Positions 15,702 through 23,294 of a stretch of 29,428 bases of DNA are shown here, in pieces. Numbering within the stretch: position 1 is the stretch's first letter; each line of letters opens with the position of its first letter. The position numbers were made by a program, and so were the translations under genes. This DNA comes from CANRIN01 sp964493515. GTDB lineage: Bacteria > Bacillota > Clostridia > Oscillospirales > JAAYOS01. The DNA is taken from assembly GCA_964493515.1 (NCBI GenBank), contig CAZBNJ010000021.1, positions 1-29,428 on the forward strand, in the 5' to 3' direction. The notes beneath the pieces were generated by a model, which did not search any database, was not told where the DNA came from, and was given only the letters and a program-made list of their open reading frames with translations.

Positions 15702-17423
15702 ATGTTAGGGAAATTCTTCAAACGGTATGGCTGGATGTACATACCCGGAGTGCTGTTTCTTGTGATAAACTCTCGGGTGGCTACGCTGGCGCCGAAGGCA
15801 CTCGGCGAGGCTATCGGACTTGTCGAGGCGGGAGCGATGGCGCAGGAGGTCATGCGCTCGGCGGTGGTGATAATCGCGATAGCGCTCGGCGTGTTCGCGA
15901 CGCGCTTCATCTGGCGAATGATGATAATCCTGAACGCGCGTCGGATGGAGTGCTTTCTGCGCGAGGAACTGTTCATAAAGCTGCAGGCGCTGCCGCCCGA
16001 CTTCTACGCGAAGCGGCGCTCGGGCGACCTGCTCGCCTACGCGATAAACGACGTCGGATCGGTGCGTATGACCTTCGGTCCGGCGCTCGCTCAGGCGATA
16101 AACGGCATACTGACCGGATCGCTTTCGATATATTCGATGATCGGCGAGACCAGCCTTTCAATGTCGCTGTTGGCGCTCGCGCCGGTGCCGATAGCCGTCG
16201 CGGTGATACTCATCGCGGGCAAGGTGGTTCGCCGCCGCAGCCGCAAGGTACAGGAGCTGTTCGCGGGCGTGAGCGGCTTTGTCAACGAGTCGATAATGGG
16301 CATACGGGTGGTCAAGGCGTTCGCGCGCGAGGACGAGTGGCAGGCGGAGTTTGACAAGACGAGCGACGATCTCCAGACCGCGAACGTCAAGCTCGCGGAC
16401 GCGTCGGCACTGATACAGCCGATAACCGCGCTGACCTTCGGGCTTTCCTACGCGATAAGTCTTGTCATCGGAGGAAAGATGGTCATAGACGGGACGCTGG
16501 GGCTTTCAAATCTGGTCTCCTTTCTCGGCTACCTGCTTCTGATACAGCAGCCTGTCGTGTCGCTGGGTAGGATAGTGAACATGGTGCAGCGCGGACTTGC
16601 CAGCTACAAGCGTCTGCGCGACATATTCGACGAGGAGGAGATACCCGCGTTCGAGCAGAGCGAGTATTCCGCGCCGATAAACGGCGAGATAGAGGCAAAA
16701 AACCTGACCTTCACATATCCGAGCATGAACGCTCCGGCGCTGCGAGGGGTCAGCTTCAAGCTGCGCGCGGGCGGTACTCTCGGCATCGCGGGCGAGACAG
16801 GGTCGGGCAAGACGACGCTTGCGGCGCTGCTGATGAAGTTCTATCAGTGCGAGCGCGGCGAGCTTTTCATCGACGGCGTGGACATCTGCGACATACCGGC
16901 GCGGGCAATACGCGAGGCGTCCGGCTATGTGCCGCAGGACGGATTTTTGTTCTCGGCAAGCATCGAGGACAACATCCTGTTCTACACCCCCAACAAGACG
17001 GAGGAGGACGCACGGCAGGCGGCGGAGCTTGCGGGAGTGCTCGGTGACATCGAGCGGCTGCCCGACGGGTTTGCGACCGAGGTCGGCGAGCGCGGAACGC
17101 ACCTGAGCGGCGGACAGCGCCAGCGCATAGGACTTGCAAGGGCACTCGTGCGGTCGCCGCAGGTGATACTGCTCGACGACACGCTGTCGGCGGTGGACAA
17201 CATAACCGAGCGCAGGATAGTAGAAAACCTGCACGGCGAGCTTGCCGACCGCACGGCGGTGATAATCAGCCATCGACTGAGCGCGCTTGTCGACGCGGAT
17301 CTGATACTCTACCTGCGCGACGGCGAGGTGGTCGAGAGCGGCACGCACGATGAACTGGTCGCGCTCGGCGGAGCATACGCCGCGGCGTGGTCGAAGCAGA
17401 AGGAGGGCGGGGACAATGAATAA
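15702..17423 (+). CDS. ABC exporter half-transporter, degenerate-site subunit (pair 1)
   Basis: 573-aa ABCB-type exporter: six membrane segments (about residues 10-310) and a nucleotide-binding domain. Walker A is GETGSGKTT (about 364), signature LSGGQRQR (about 468), Walker B region VILLDDTLSAVD (about 488). The residue after the Walker B aspartate is D instead of the catalytic E, so ATP hydrolysis at this site should be impaired. The signature is canonical. This is the TM287/BmrC-type half of a heterodimer whose partner is the next gene (8-bp overlap). The start is the ATG at 15702, about 9 nt after AAGGTG; the GTG at 15690 lies in the ribosome site. Substrate unknown; the TmrB-like gene downstream suggests toxic compounds. 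Confidence 0.92.
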   Translation: MLGKFFKRYGWMYIPGVLFLVINSRVATLAPKALGEAIGLVEAGAMAQEVMRSAVVIIAIALGVFATRFIWRMMIILNARRMECFLREELFIKLQALPPDFYAKRRSGDLLAYAINDVGSVRMTFGPALAQAINGILTGSLSIYSMIGETSLSMSLLALAPVPIAVAVILIAGKVVRRRSRKVQELFAGVSGFVNESIMGIRVVKAFAREDEWQAEFDKTSDDLQTANVKLADASALIQPITALTFGLSYAISLVIGGKMVIDGTLGLSNLVSFLGYLLLIQQPVVSLGRIVNMVQRGLASYKRLRDIFDEEEIPAFEQSEYSAPINGEIEAKNLTFTYPSMNAPALRGVSFKLRAGGTLGIAGETGSGKTTLAALLMKFYQCERGELFIDGVDICDIPARAIREASGYVPQDGFLFSASIEDNILFYTPNKTEEDARQAAELAGVLGDIERLPDGFATEVGERGTHLSGGQRQRIGLARALVRSPQVILLDDTLSAVDNITERRIVENLHGELADRTAVIISHRLSALVDADLILYLRDGEVVESGTHDELVALGGAYAAAWSKQKEGGDNE

Positions 17424-19128
17424 GAAACCTCATAACATCCTGCGCCTTGCCGCGCTGATGAAGCCGTACGCCGCGAAGCTGATGTTCTGCGTGTTCTGTG
17501 TGATAATCGTAAACGCGGCGGAGATAGTGAAGCCGCTGGTAGCGGCGTCGGTCATAAACGACGTGCTCGGAAGTGAGGAGGCGAGCGGCGGCTCGGTGTT
17601 CGGGCTTGGCATCACCTACTTCCTGATAGTCGCTGCGGGCGCGCTGTTCTCGATAACGCAGGTGCGCATGATAAGCCGTATAAGCCAGCGCATCCTCAGC
17701 GATATGCGCAAGAAGGTGTTCGGCAAGATACTGCATATGCCGGTGCCCGCGCTGGACAAGCACGGCACGGGTCGTCTCATAACCCGCTCGACAAACGACG
17801 TTGAGACGATAAACGAGTTCTACTCGGATGTGTTCCTGAACCTCTTCCGCGACGTATTCCTGCTCGTCGGCATAATCGTCGTGATGCTCGTCATCGACTG
17901 GCGGCTGGCGCTCTGCGCACTGACCGGCGTGCCGGTGATAGTCATACTGACCTTCTCGGTAAAGAAGGTGATGAAGCAGAACTTCAAGAAGATGAAGACG
18001 ATAATCGGCAGGATAAACGGATTTATCGCCGAGAACATCAGCGGTATGCGGATAGTGCAGGCGTTCAACCGCACCGGAAAGAAGCTGGGCGAGTTCAGAG
18101 AGCTGAACGGCGCGTATTACAAGACGACCAAGACGCAGGTGATGATGAACACCTTCCTGCGTCCGACCATGGAGGTCATAAACTCGCTCGTCATCGCGCT
18201 GCTTATCGCATACGGCTACGGACGCGTGACCGGCGGGTTCATCGAGGTAGGCATACTCTACGCGTTTACCACATACGTCAAGCAGTTCTTCGAGCCGATA
18301 AACGACCTCGCGGAGAAGTATACCACCGTGCAGTCGGCGCTCGTGTCCACCGAACGTATCTACGAGGTGCTCGACGAGGAGGACACCGAGCGGAGCGACG
18401 AGGGAGAGCATTTCGGCGAGATGCGCGGCGAGGTCGAGTTCCGCGACGTCTGGTTTGCGTACACCGGCGAGGACTGGGTGCTGAAGGGCGTGAGCTTTAA
18501 GCTCGAGCCGGGGACGAAGGCCGCGTTTGTCGGCGCGACCGGCGTGGGCAAGAGCACGATAATCAACCTGATATCGCGCAACTACACCGTGCAGAAGGGT
18601 CAGGTGCTGGTCGACGGCATACCGGTGGAGAAGTGGCGGCTTCGCGATCTGCGCCGCAGGATATCGGTAGTTTTGCAGGATGTTTTCCTGTTTTCGGGAA
18701 GCATACGCGATAACATAGATATGTTCAGCGGACTTTCGGACGACGATATATCCGACGCCCTCGTCACCGCGCGCGCCGACGGGTTTGCGCATCCGACCGA
18801 CGCGGTGAGCGAGCAGGGACTGAACTTCTCGACCGGACAGCGACAGCTGCTCAGTTTCGCGCGCGGCATCGCGCACAGACCGTCGGTGCTGGTGCTGGAC
18901 GAGGCTACAAGCTCGATAGACACCGAGACCGAGCTGCTGGTGCGTGAGAGCATTGAGCGGGTGAGCGAGGGCCGCACGGCGATATTCATCGCGCACCGAC
19001 TGTCCACGATACGCAGCTGCGACGTGATATTCATGCTCGAAAACGGGAACATAAGCGAGCAGGGCACGCACGACGAGCTGATGGCGCTCGGCGGAGCATA
19101 TGCGCGACTCGTGTCGGCGGGGAAATAG
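17416..19128 (+). CDS. ABC exporter half-transporter, catalytic subunit (pair 1)
   Basis: 570-aa ABCB-type exporter with six membrane segments in the first 310 residues. Walker A is GATGVGKST (about 373), Walker B VLVLDEATSSID with the catalytic E intact (about 490), and the signature is altered to FSTGQRQL (about 470). A normal glutamate with a changed signature is the complement of the previous protein and matches the BmrD/TM288-type half. Together they would form one degenerate and one active ATP site. The ATG at 17416 overlaps the upstream gene by 8 bp; AGGAGGG lies about 8 nt before it. Confidence 0.92.
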   Translation: MNKKPHNILRLAALMKPYAAKLMFCVFCVIIVNAAEIVKPLVAASVINDVLGSEEASGGSVFGLGITYFLIVAAGALFSITQVRMISRISQRILSDMRKKVFGKILHMPVPALDKHGTGRLITRSTNDVETINEFYSDVFLNLFRDVFLLVGIIVVMLVIDWRLALCALTGVPVIVILTFSVKKVMKQNFKKMKTIIGRINGFIAENISGMRIVQAFNRTGKKLGEFRELNGAYYKTTKTQVMMNTFLRPTMEVINSLVIALLIAYGYGRVTGGFIEVGILYAFTTYVKQFFEPINDLAEKYTTVQSALVSTERIYEVLDEEDTERSDEGEHFGEMRGEVEFRDVWFAYTGEDWVLKGVSFKLEPGTKAAFVGATGVGKSTIINLISRNYTVQKGQVLVDGIPVEKWRLRDLRRRISVVLQDVFLFSGSIRDNIDMFSGLSDDDISDALVTARADGFAHPTDAVSEQGLNFSTGQRQLLSFARGIAHRPSVLVLDEATSSIDTETELLVRESIERVSEGRTAIFIAHRLSTIRSCDVIFMLENGNISEQGTHDELMALGGAYARLVSAGK

Positions 19129-19132
19129 ACGG

Positions 19133-19717
19133 ATGATAATTTGGATAAACGGGGCTTTCGGTTCCGGCAAGACGCAGACCGCGTATGAACTGCGGCGCAG
19201 GCTGAAAGGCTCGTATGTCTACGATCCGGAAAACGCGGGATATTTCATACGGGAGAACCTTCCGTCGGAAGTCCGCCGCGAAGATTTCCAAGATTACGCG
19301 ATGTGGCGCTCCTTCAACCTTGAAATGCTCGGCTATATTGCAGAAAACTTTGACGGAGATGTCATTGTCCCGATGACCGTGACGAACAGGGACTATTACG
19401 ACGAGGTAATAGGCGGCTTGTCTGAAAAGTATGATGTGAGGCACATAATTCTGTGTGCGAGCAGGGGCGAGATACTTCGCAGACTCAGATCCAGATTTGA
19501 GGGCAGGCGGTCGTGGGCCGCGTGTCAGATAGACAGGTGCGTAAAGGCTTTTGACGAGGAAATACCCGGGCAAAAAATCATTACCGATGAGATGAGCACA
19601 GAGCAGATCGTCGAGCGCATCGGAGAATTGATCGGGAAAGAACTGTCCGAGGACAAAAGAAGCGGTGTTCGCAGATGGGCGGACAGACTTGCGGTCAAGC
19701 TAAAACACATAAGATGA
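19133..19717 (+). CDS. tmrB: TmrB-like AAA family ATPase (tunicamycin-resistance type)
   Basis: 194-aa protein very similar in layout to B. subtilis TmrB (about 197 aa): the start MIIWINGAFGSGKTQTA with Walker A GAFGSGKT (7-14), then SYVYDPE, DDFQ-like and VPMTV blocks, SWAACQIDRCV, and the C-terminal end RRWADRLAVKLKHIR. TmrB binds ATP and tunicamycin at the membrane and gives resistance to this inhibitor of the first lipid-linked step in wall and glycan synthesis. It lies 4 nt after the exporter pair, with only a weak ribosome site, so it is probably co-transcribed. Its base composition is more A/T-rich than its neighbours, hinting at acquisition from elsewhere. No terminator is seen behind it. 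Confidence 0.88.
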   Translation: MIIWINGAFGSGKTQTAYELRRRLKGSYVYDPENAGYFIRENLPSEVRREDFQDYAMWRSFNLEMLGYIAENFDGDVIVPMTVTNRDYYDEVIGGLSEKYDVRHIILCASRGEILRRLRSRFEGRRSWAACQIDRCVKAFDEEIPGQKIITDEMSTEQIVERIGELIGKELSEDKRSGVRRWADRLAVKLKHIR

Positions 19718-19739
19718 CCGACCGAGGCAAAATATGGGT

Positions 19740-19768
19740 TTGCGTTGAGGCATATCTTGTGGTATAAT
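19740..19768 (+). promoter_or_regulatory. Sigma-A type promoter for the SLH glycosidase gene
   Basis: TTGCGT (19740-19745), 17 bp, TATAAT (19763-19768), with TGTGG directly before the -10. Predicted leader is about 64 nt. Confidence 0.78.
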
Positions 19769-19838
19769 GTCCCTTGAGATACTGATGAGATACAAATTCG
19801 GCAAAGTTATGTCAACCAAATCCTCGGAGGTCTGAAAA

Positions 19839-22800
19839 ATGAAAAAGCGTGTTTTGGCGATATTCTGCGCGGCGGCTCTTTTGCTCGGAGCGCTTCCCGT
19901 ATCCGCGGAGGTCGGGCAGCAGACGGGAGCGGGAACGGTCGCAGCCGAGCGCACCGATAAAATAGCCCACGGAGCGGAGCTGACGGTCGGTCAGATAACC
20001 AACGCCGCGGGAAGCAAGAATGAGGAGCGCATACTGGTGCATACGCCGGGCAAAGGCTCGGCGGCGATGGTCGCGTACGGAAATTCGCTGCGCGGTCTTT
20101 CCTCCGCGAAGTATGTCGCGAGCTGGCTCGAGACTAACGGATACACGCCGGTCGCGGGTACCAACGGCGACTTTTTCATGACCGACACCGGAATACCGAT
20201 AGGCATTGTCGTGACCGACGGTGTGCTCCGCACATCAGACAGGGGACAGTATGCAATCGGTTTTCTTGCCGACGGCAGCGCGATAATCGGCAAGCCGTCG
20301 CTTCAGATGGTCGCGAGCACCTCCGGTGGTCAGTCGATTAAGATAGACTACATAAACAAGACGATACAGAACTACGGCGTCTACCTGATGAACAGCGACT
20401 ATTCGTCGTCGTCCAGGTCGAGCGCAGAGATCACCTACATCCGCCTGCAGGCTCCGTCCGCGCAGCTGACAGCGAACGCGTCGATAACCGCGACGGTGGC
20501 GGAGGTCCTGACTACGAGCACCGCGCCCGATTTTGTCGAGGGAGAGCTTTACCTCGCGGCGACGACGGAGAATAACAACAGCGCGCGCCTTGCGGGCGTT
20601 GAGGTCGGACAGACCGTGACGATAAACATCACAAGCCCAGATCCCATCTGGGCGCAGACAAAGTATGCCGTCGGAGCGGGCGACCTGCTCGTTGAAAACG
20701 GCGAGACGGTTAGCGGCCTCGATACCGCGCGCCATCCGAGGACCGCTGCGGGCGTGCGTGAGGACGGCTCGCTCGTGCTGTACACCGTCGACGGACGCCA
20801 GAGCGGTTGGTCGGTGGGTATGGGACTGAACGAGCTTGCGGCGAGGATGAAGTCGCTCGGATGCGTGACCGCGGTCAATCTCGACGGCGGCGGTTCGACC
20901 GCGATGGTCGCGGCGTACCCCGGATATGACGAGGTATCGGCGGTGAACAAGCCGTCGGACGGAAGCCTGCGCGCGGGCGCGAACTACATATTCATCGTCA
21001 ACACCGCGCCGTATATCGGCAGGGCGAGCGACATGAAGTTTTACGGCAGCTACTCCGCGCTGGCGGGCACTTCGATATCCTTCGACCTGCGTATGTGGGA
21101 CGAGAACTACCACGCCATTGAACTTCCGAAGGACATCGAGTGGTCGATAAGCGGGGACAAGGCTACGCTGGATAAAAACGGCATCCTGACCGCCGGAGAC
21201 AAGAGCGGCAAGGTTACGGTCAGCGCGAAATACGGCGCGCTTGATGCGTCGACCGATGTGCAGATAATCGGCTCGCCGGACGAGATACGTCTTGTCAACG
21301 AGGCGGACGGCACGCGCCTTGGCTCGTCGATAGTGCTCAATCCGTCGGACAGCATAAGTATTGCCGCCGAGTGCGTCGTCGATGGAGCGGTCATAGAGAG
21401 CAAGGACGAGAACCTCGAGTGGAGCTTTTCCGGCAGTGCCGCGAGCGTAGACAACAAGGGCACGCTGACCGCGTCGAATATCGCAGGACGCACCGGCACG
21501 CTCACCGTCAAGGCGGGAACGACCGTCGCGACGCTGCGCGTAACGGTGGGCGAGGTGGATGTTGCGCTCGAGGACTTCGAGGGCAGCTACGCGAACATCG
21601 AGGCGGGCGGCGCGTCGATACACGCGTCGATACAGTCGACGGCGGCGTATGTGGCGCGCGGCGACGCAAGCGGCAAGCTGACCTATGACTTCGGCGCAGG
21701 AGACGCAAGCGGCGGCAAGCTGTCGCTCCGCGCGGGCTTCGACGTTCCGACCACGTCGAAGTATCTGCGAATGTGGGTCTACGGCGACGGTTCGGCAAAC
21801 ACGCTGACTGTGGGCGGCGAGCTTGCGAACGGTTCGGCGTTCGACCTGTCGCCGATAACGCTCGACTTCAGCGGCTACAAGCAGGTGTCGATGCGCCTGC
21901 CCGAAAACGCCGCAAAGATAAGCAAGTTCACCGTGACGCTCGCAAACCAGGAGCGCCGGACCGGAACGATATACCTCGACCAGATAGTCGCCAGCCGCAC
22001 GCAGGCGGAGCTTACCGCGCGTCCTACAATATCAGAGGTCGCGGCCGACAAGTCGATAACGCCCGGCTCGGTGCTGTTCAGCGCAAAGCTGGCGGACGGC
22101 GGAGAACCGCTTGATCCGTCGCGCATCGAGGTGACGCTGGAGGGCGAGCGTATCGGATTCATGTACAACACGGCAAGCTGCGAATTCTTTGCGATACTGC
22201 TCGATAATACCGACAAGATGCTGCACCGCCTGACCATTGAGGCGGCGGACGCGGACGGCAATCTGCTGCGCTACGCCTTTGAGCTGGACGGCGGAGCGAC
22301 CGCGTCGAGCAGCAAATTCAGCGATGCTCGCGGTCACTGGTCCGCGCCTTATGCCGACTATCTCTACGAGCGCGGAACGCTTGAGGGCAACTACACCGCC
22401 GCGTCCGACGGAACGATGTCGCTGCGTCCCACGGCGGCACTGACCCGCGCCGAGTTTGCGGTGATGATGGCGGCGTATCTCGGCGTGGACACCGAGCGCT
22501 ACGCTGTGGTCGAGCTGCCGTATACCGATATGTCGGCAATACCGACATCCGCCCGCGGCGCCGTTGCGGCGATGTACATCGACAAGATAATCACCGGCAA
22601 GGTCGCGTCGAACGGAGACCTGTTCTTCGATCCGCAGGCGACCATCACGCGCTCCGAGATAATGACGATAATCGGGCGCACGCTGCCAAAGGGACACGCG
22701 ATGGCGGAGCTGAACTTCACCGACGCCGACCAGATACTCGAGTACGCGCGCGACTATGTAAGCGAGCTTGTGGCGCTGGGTGCGGTCAGCGGCTACGAGG

Positions 22801-22871
22801 ACGGCAGCATCCGGCCGAACAATCCGGTGACCCGCGCGGAGGGCATCCGCATACTGTACGGACTGTACTGA
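19839..22871 (+). CDS. Secreted phosphodiester glycosidase (NAGPA-type) with Ig-like and SLH domains
   Basis: 1010-aa surface protein. A signal peptide covers residues 1-23 (ending near VSAE). The NAGPA/phosphodiester-glycosidase domain is at about 60-380, with GDFFMTDTGIPIGIVVTDG and the signature NLDGGGSTAM (about 347-356). Bacterial Ig-like (BIG2) repeats lie at about 390-480 and 485-565, a galactose-binding-like beta sandwich at about 568-720, another beta domain to about 815, and three S-layer-homology repeats at about 827, 894 and 960 to the end. The SLH repeats would anchor it to pyruvylated wall polymers. Family members split sugar-phosphodiester bonds; the natural target here is unknown, wall glycopolymers being likely. 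GGAGGT precedes the ATG by 7 nt. Confidence 0.9.
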   Translation: MKKRVLAIFCAAALLLGALPVSAEVGQQTGAGTVAAERTDKIAHGAELTVGQITNAAGSKNEERILVHTPGKGSAAMVAYGNSLRGLSSAKYVASWLETNGYTPVAGTNGDFFMTDTGIPIGIVVTDGVLRTSDRGQYAIGFLADGSAIIGKPSLQMVASTSGGQSIKIDYINKTIQNYGVYLMNSDYSSSSRSSAEITYIRLQAPSAQLTANASITATVAEVLTTSTAPDFVEGELYLAATTENNNSARLAGVEVGQTVTINITSPDPIWAQTKYAVGAGDLLVENGETVSGLDTARHPRTAAGVREDGSLVLYTVDGRQSGWSVGMGLNELAARMKSLGCVTAVNLDGGGSTAMVAAYPGYDEVSAVNKPSDGSLRAGANYIFIVNTAPYIGRASDMKFYGSYSALAGTSISFDLRMWDENYHAIELPKDIEWSISGDKATLDKNGILTAGDKSGKVTVSAKYGALDASTDVQIIGSPDEIRLVNEADGTRLGSSIVLNPSDSISIAAECVVDGAVIESKDENLEWSFSGSAASVDNKGTLTASNIAGRTGTLTVKAGTTVATLRVTVGEVDVALEDFEGSYANIEAGGASIHASIQSTAAYVARGDASGKLTYDFGAGDASGGKLSLRAGFDVPTTSKYLRMWVYGDGSANTLTVGGELANGSAFDLSPITLDFSGYKQVSMRLPENAAKISKFTVTLANQERRTGTIYLDQIVASRTQAELTARPTISEVAADKSITPGSVLFSAKLADGGEPLDPSRIEVTLEGERIGFMYNTASCEFFAILLDNTDKMLHRLTIEAADADGNLLRYAFELDGGATASSSKFSDARGHWSAPYADYLYERGTLEGNYTAASDGTMSLRPTAALTRAEFAVMMAAYLGVDTERYAVVELPYTDMSAIPTSARGAVAAMYIDKIITGKVASNGDLFFDPQATITRSEIMTIIGRTLPKGHAMAELNFTDADQILEYARDYVSELVALGAVSGYEDGSIRPNNPVTRAEGIRILYGLY

Positions 22872-22929
22872 GCGCGGTCGAACGTATTGTTACAGCGATA
22901 TTACAAATTCGGATTTTTCCAAAACACTA

Positions 22930-22958
22930 TTGCAAACTGGAAATCACTGTGCTATAAT
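22930..22958 (+). promoter_or_regulatory. Sigma-A type promoter of the leader ORF / second ABC exporter operon
   Basis: TTGCAA (22930-22935), 17 bp, TATAAT (22953-22958), with TGTGC directly before the -10. The transcript should start near 22965 and run through the small ORF and hairpins into the exporter genes. Confidence 0.8.
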
Positions 22959-23015
22959 CACTGACTGTGGGGCGTGAAAGCGCTTACAAAATCTAACGAA
23001 AGGAGAGCCGGTACG

Positions 23016-23150
23016 ATGACGAACATGATCGAAGCCACGACAGTTGGATACAACTTCAACTTTGCTGCGTGCGAGAGCACCATCAAGGATTTCGAGCGGT
23101 TCACTGGGATAGCTATGCCCAAAAATGAATATCGATCGGCTCTTGCTTAG
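23016..23150 (+). CDS. 44-aa leader ORF upstream of the second ABC exporter pair
   Basis: A short ORF starting MTNMIEATTVGYNF and ending KNEYRSALA. It has its own promoter and a ribosome site GAAAGGAG (22998-23005) 10 nt before the ATG. I do not recognise the peptide; it has one Cys, no signal peptide and no obvious protease-leader motif. It ends 10 nt before a hairpin (23161) that is followed by an intrinsic terminator and then two exporter genes. This matches the position of bmrB (a leader of about 54 codons) before bmrCD in B. subtilis, where translation of the leader controls termination. A regulatory leader is therefore the favoured reading; a real small protein or a peptide substrate of the exporter are alternatives. 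Confidence 0.7.
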   Translation: MTNMIEATTVGYNFNFAACESTIKDFERFTGIAMPKNEYRSALA

Positions 23151-23160
23151 TCATAACACT

Positions 23161-23236
23161 TTGCGTGGGTCGATGCCCGCGCAAGGCATAAGTTTGTTTA
23201 GGAGACCGCGGGCAAAGCCTGCGGTCTTTTGTTTTG
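23161..23236 (+). promoter_or_regulatory. Putative transcription attenuator of the ABC exporter operon
   Basis: Segment 1 (TTGCGTGGG, 23161-23169) pairs with segment 2 (CCCGCGCAA, 23176-23184): 9 bp, one G-U, 6-nt loop. Segment 3 (GACCGCGGGC, 23204-23213) pairs with segment 4 (GCCTGCGGTC, 23217-23226) as a terminator. Segment 2 (TGCCCGCG, 23174-23181) is also perfectly complementary, 8 bp, to segment 3 (CGCGGGCA, 23207-23214). The 1:2 and 3:4 pairings exclude 2:3, so a ribosome covering segment 1 could switch termination to read-through. This is seen by base pairing only. Confidence 0.65.
23204..23236 (+). terminator. Intrinsic terminator between the leader ORF and the ABC genes
   Basis: GACCGCGGGC (23204-23213) and GCCTGCGGTC (23217-23226) form 10 bp with one G-U around AAA, followed by TTTTGTTTTG (23227-23236). 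It is strong and lies 58 nt before the exporter start codon, so the exporter genes need read-through or a separate promoter, of which none was seen. A weaker hairpin CCCGC/GCGGG with TTTT (23244-23265) follows. Confidence 0.9.
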
Positions 23237-23294
23237 TCGAAATCCCGCATCTCACGGCGGGTTTTGAATACTCATGGGTTTGGAGGGATCACGT

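Noticed and set aside
23244..23265. CCCGC/GCGGG hairpin with TTTT as an independent terminator
   Set aside because: Only 5 bp with an 8-nt loop; mentioned with the main terminator but too weak to stand alone.
23274..23294. ATG start for the first subunit of exporter pair 2
   Set aside because: No ribosome site before it, while the TTG at 23295 has GGAGGG 7 nt upstream.
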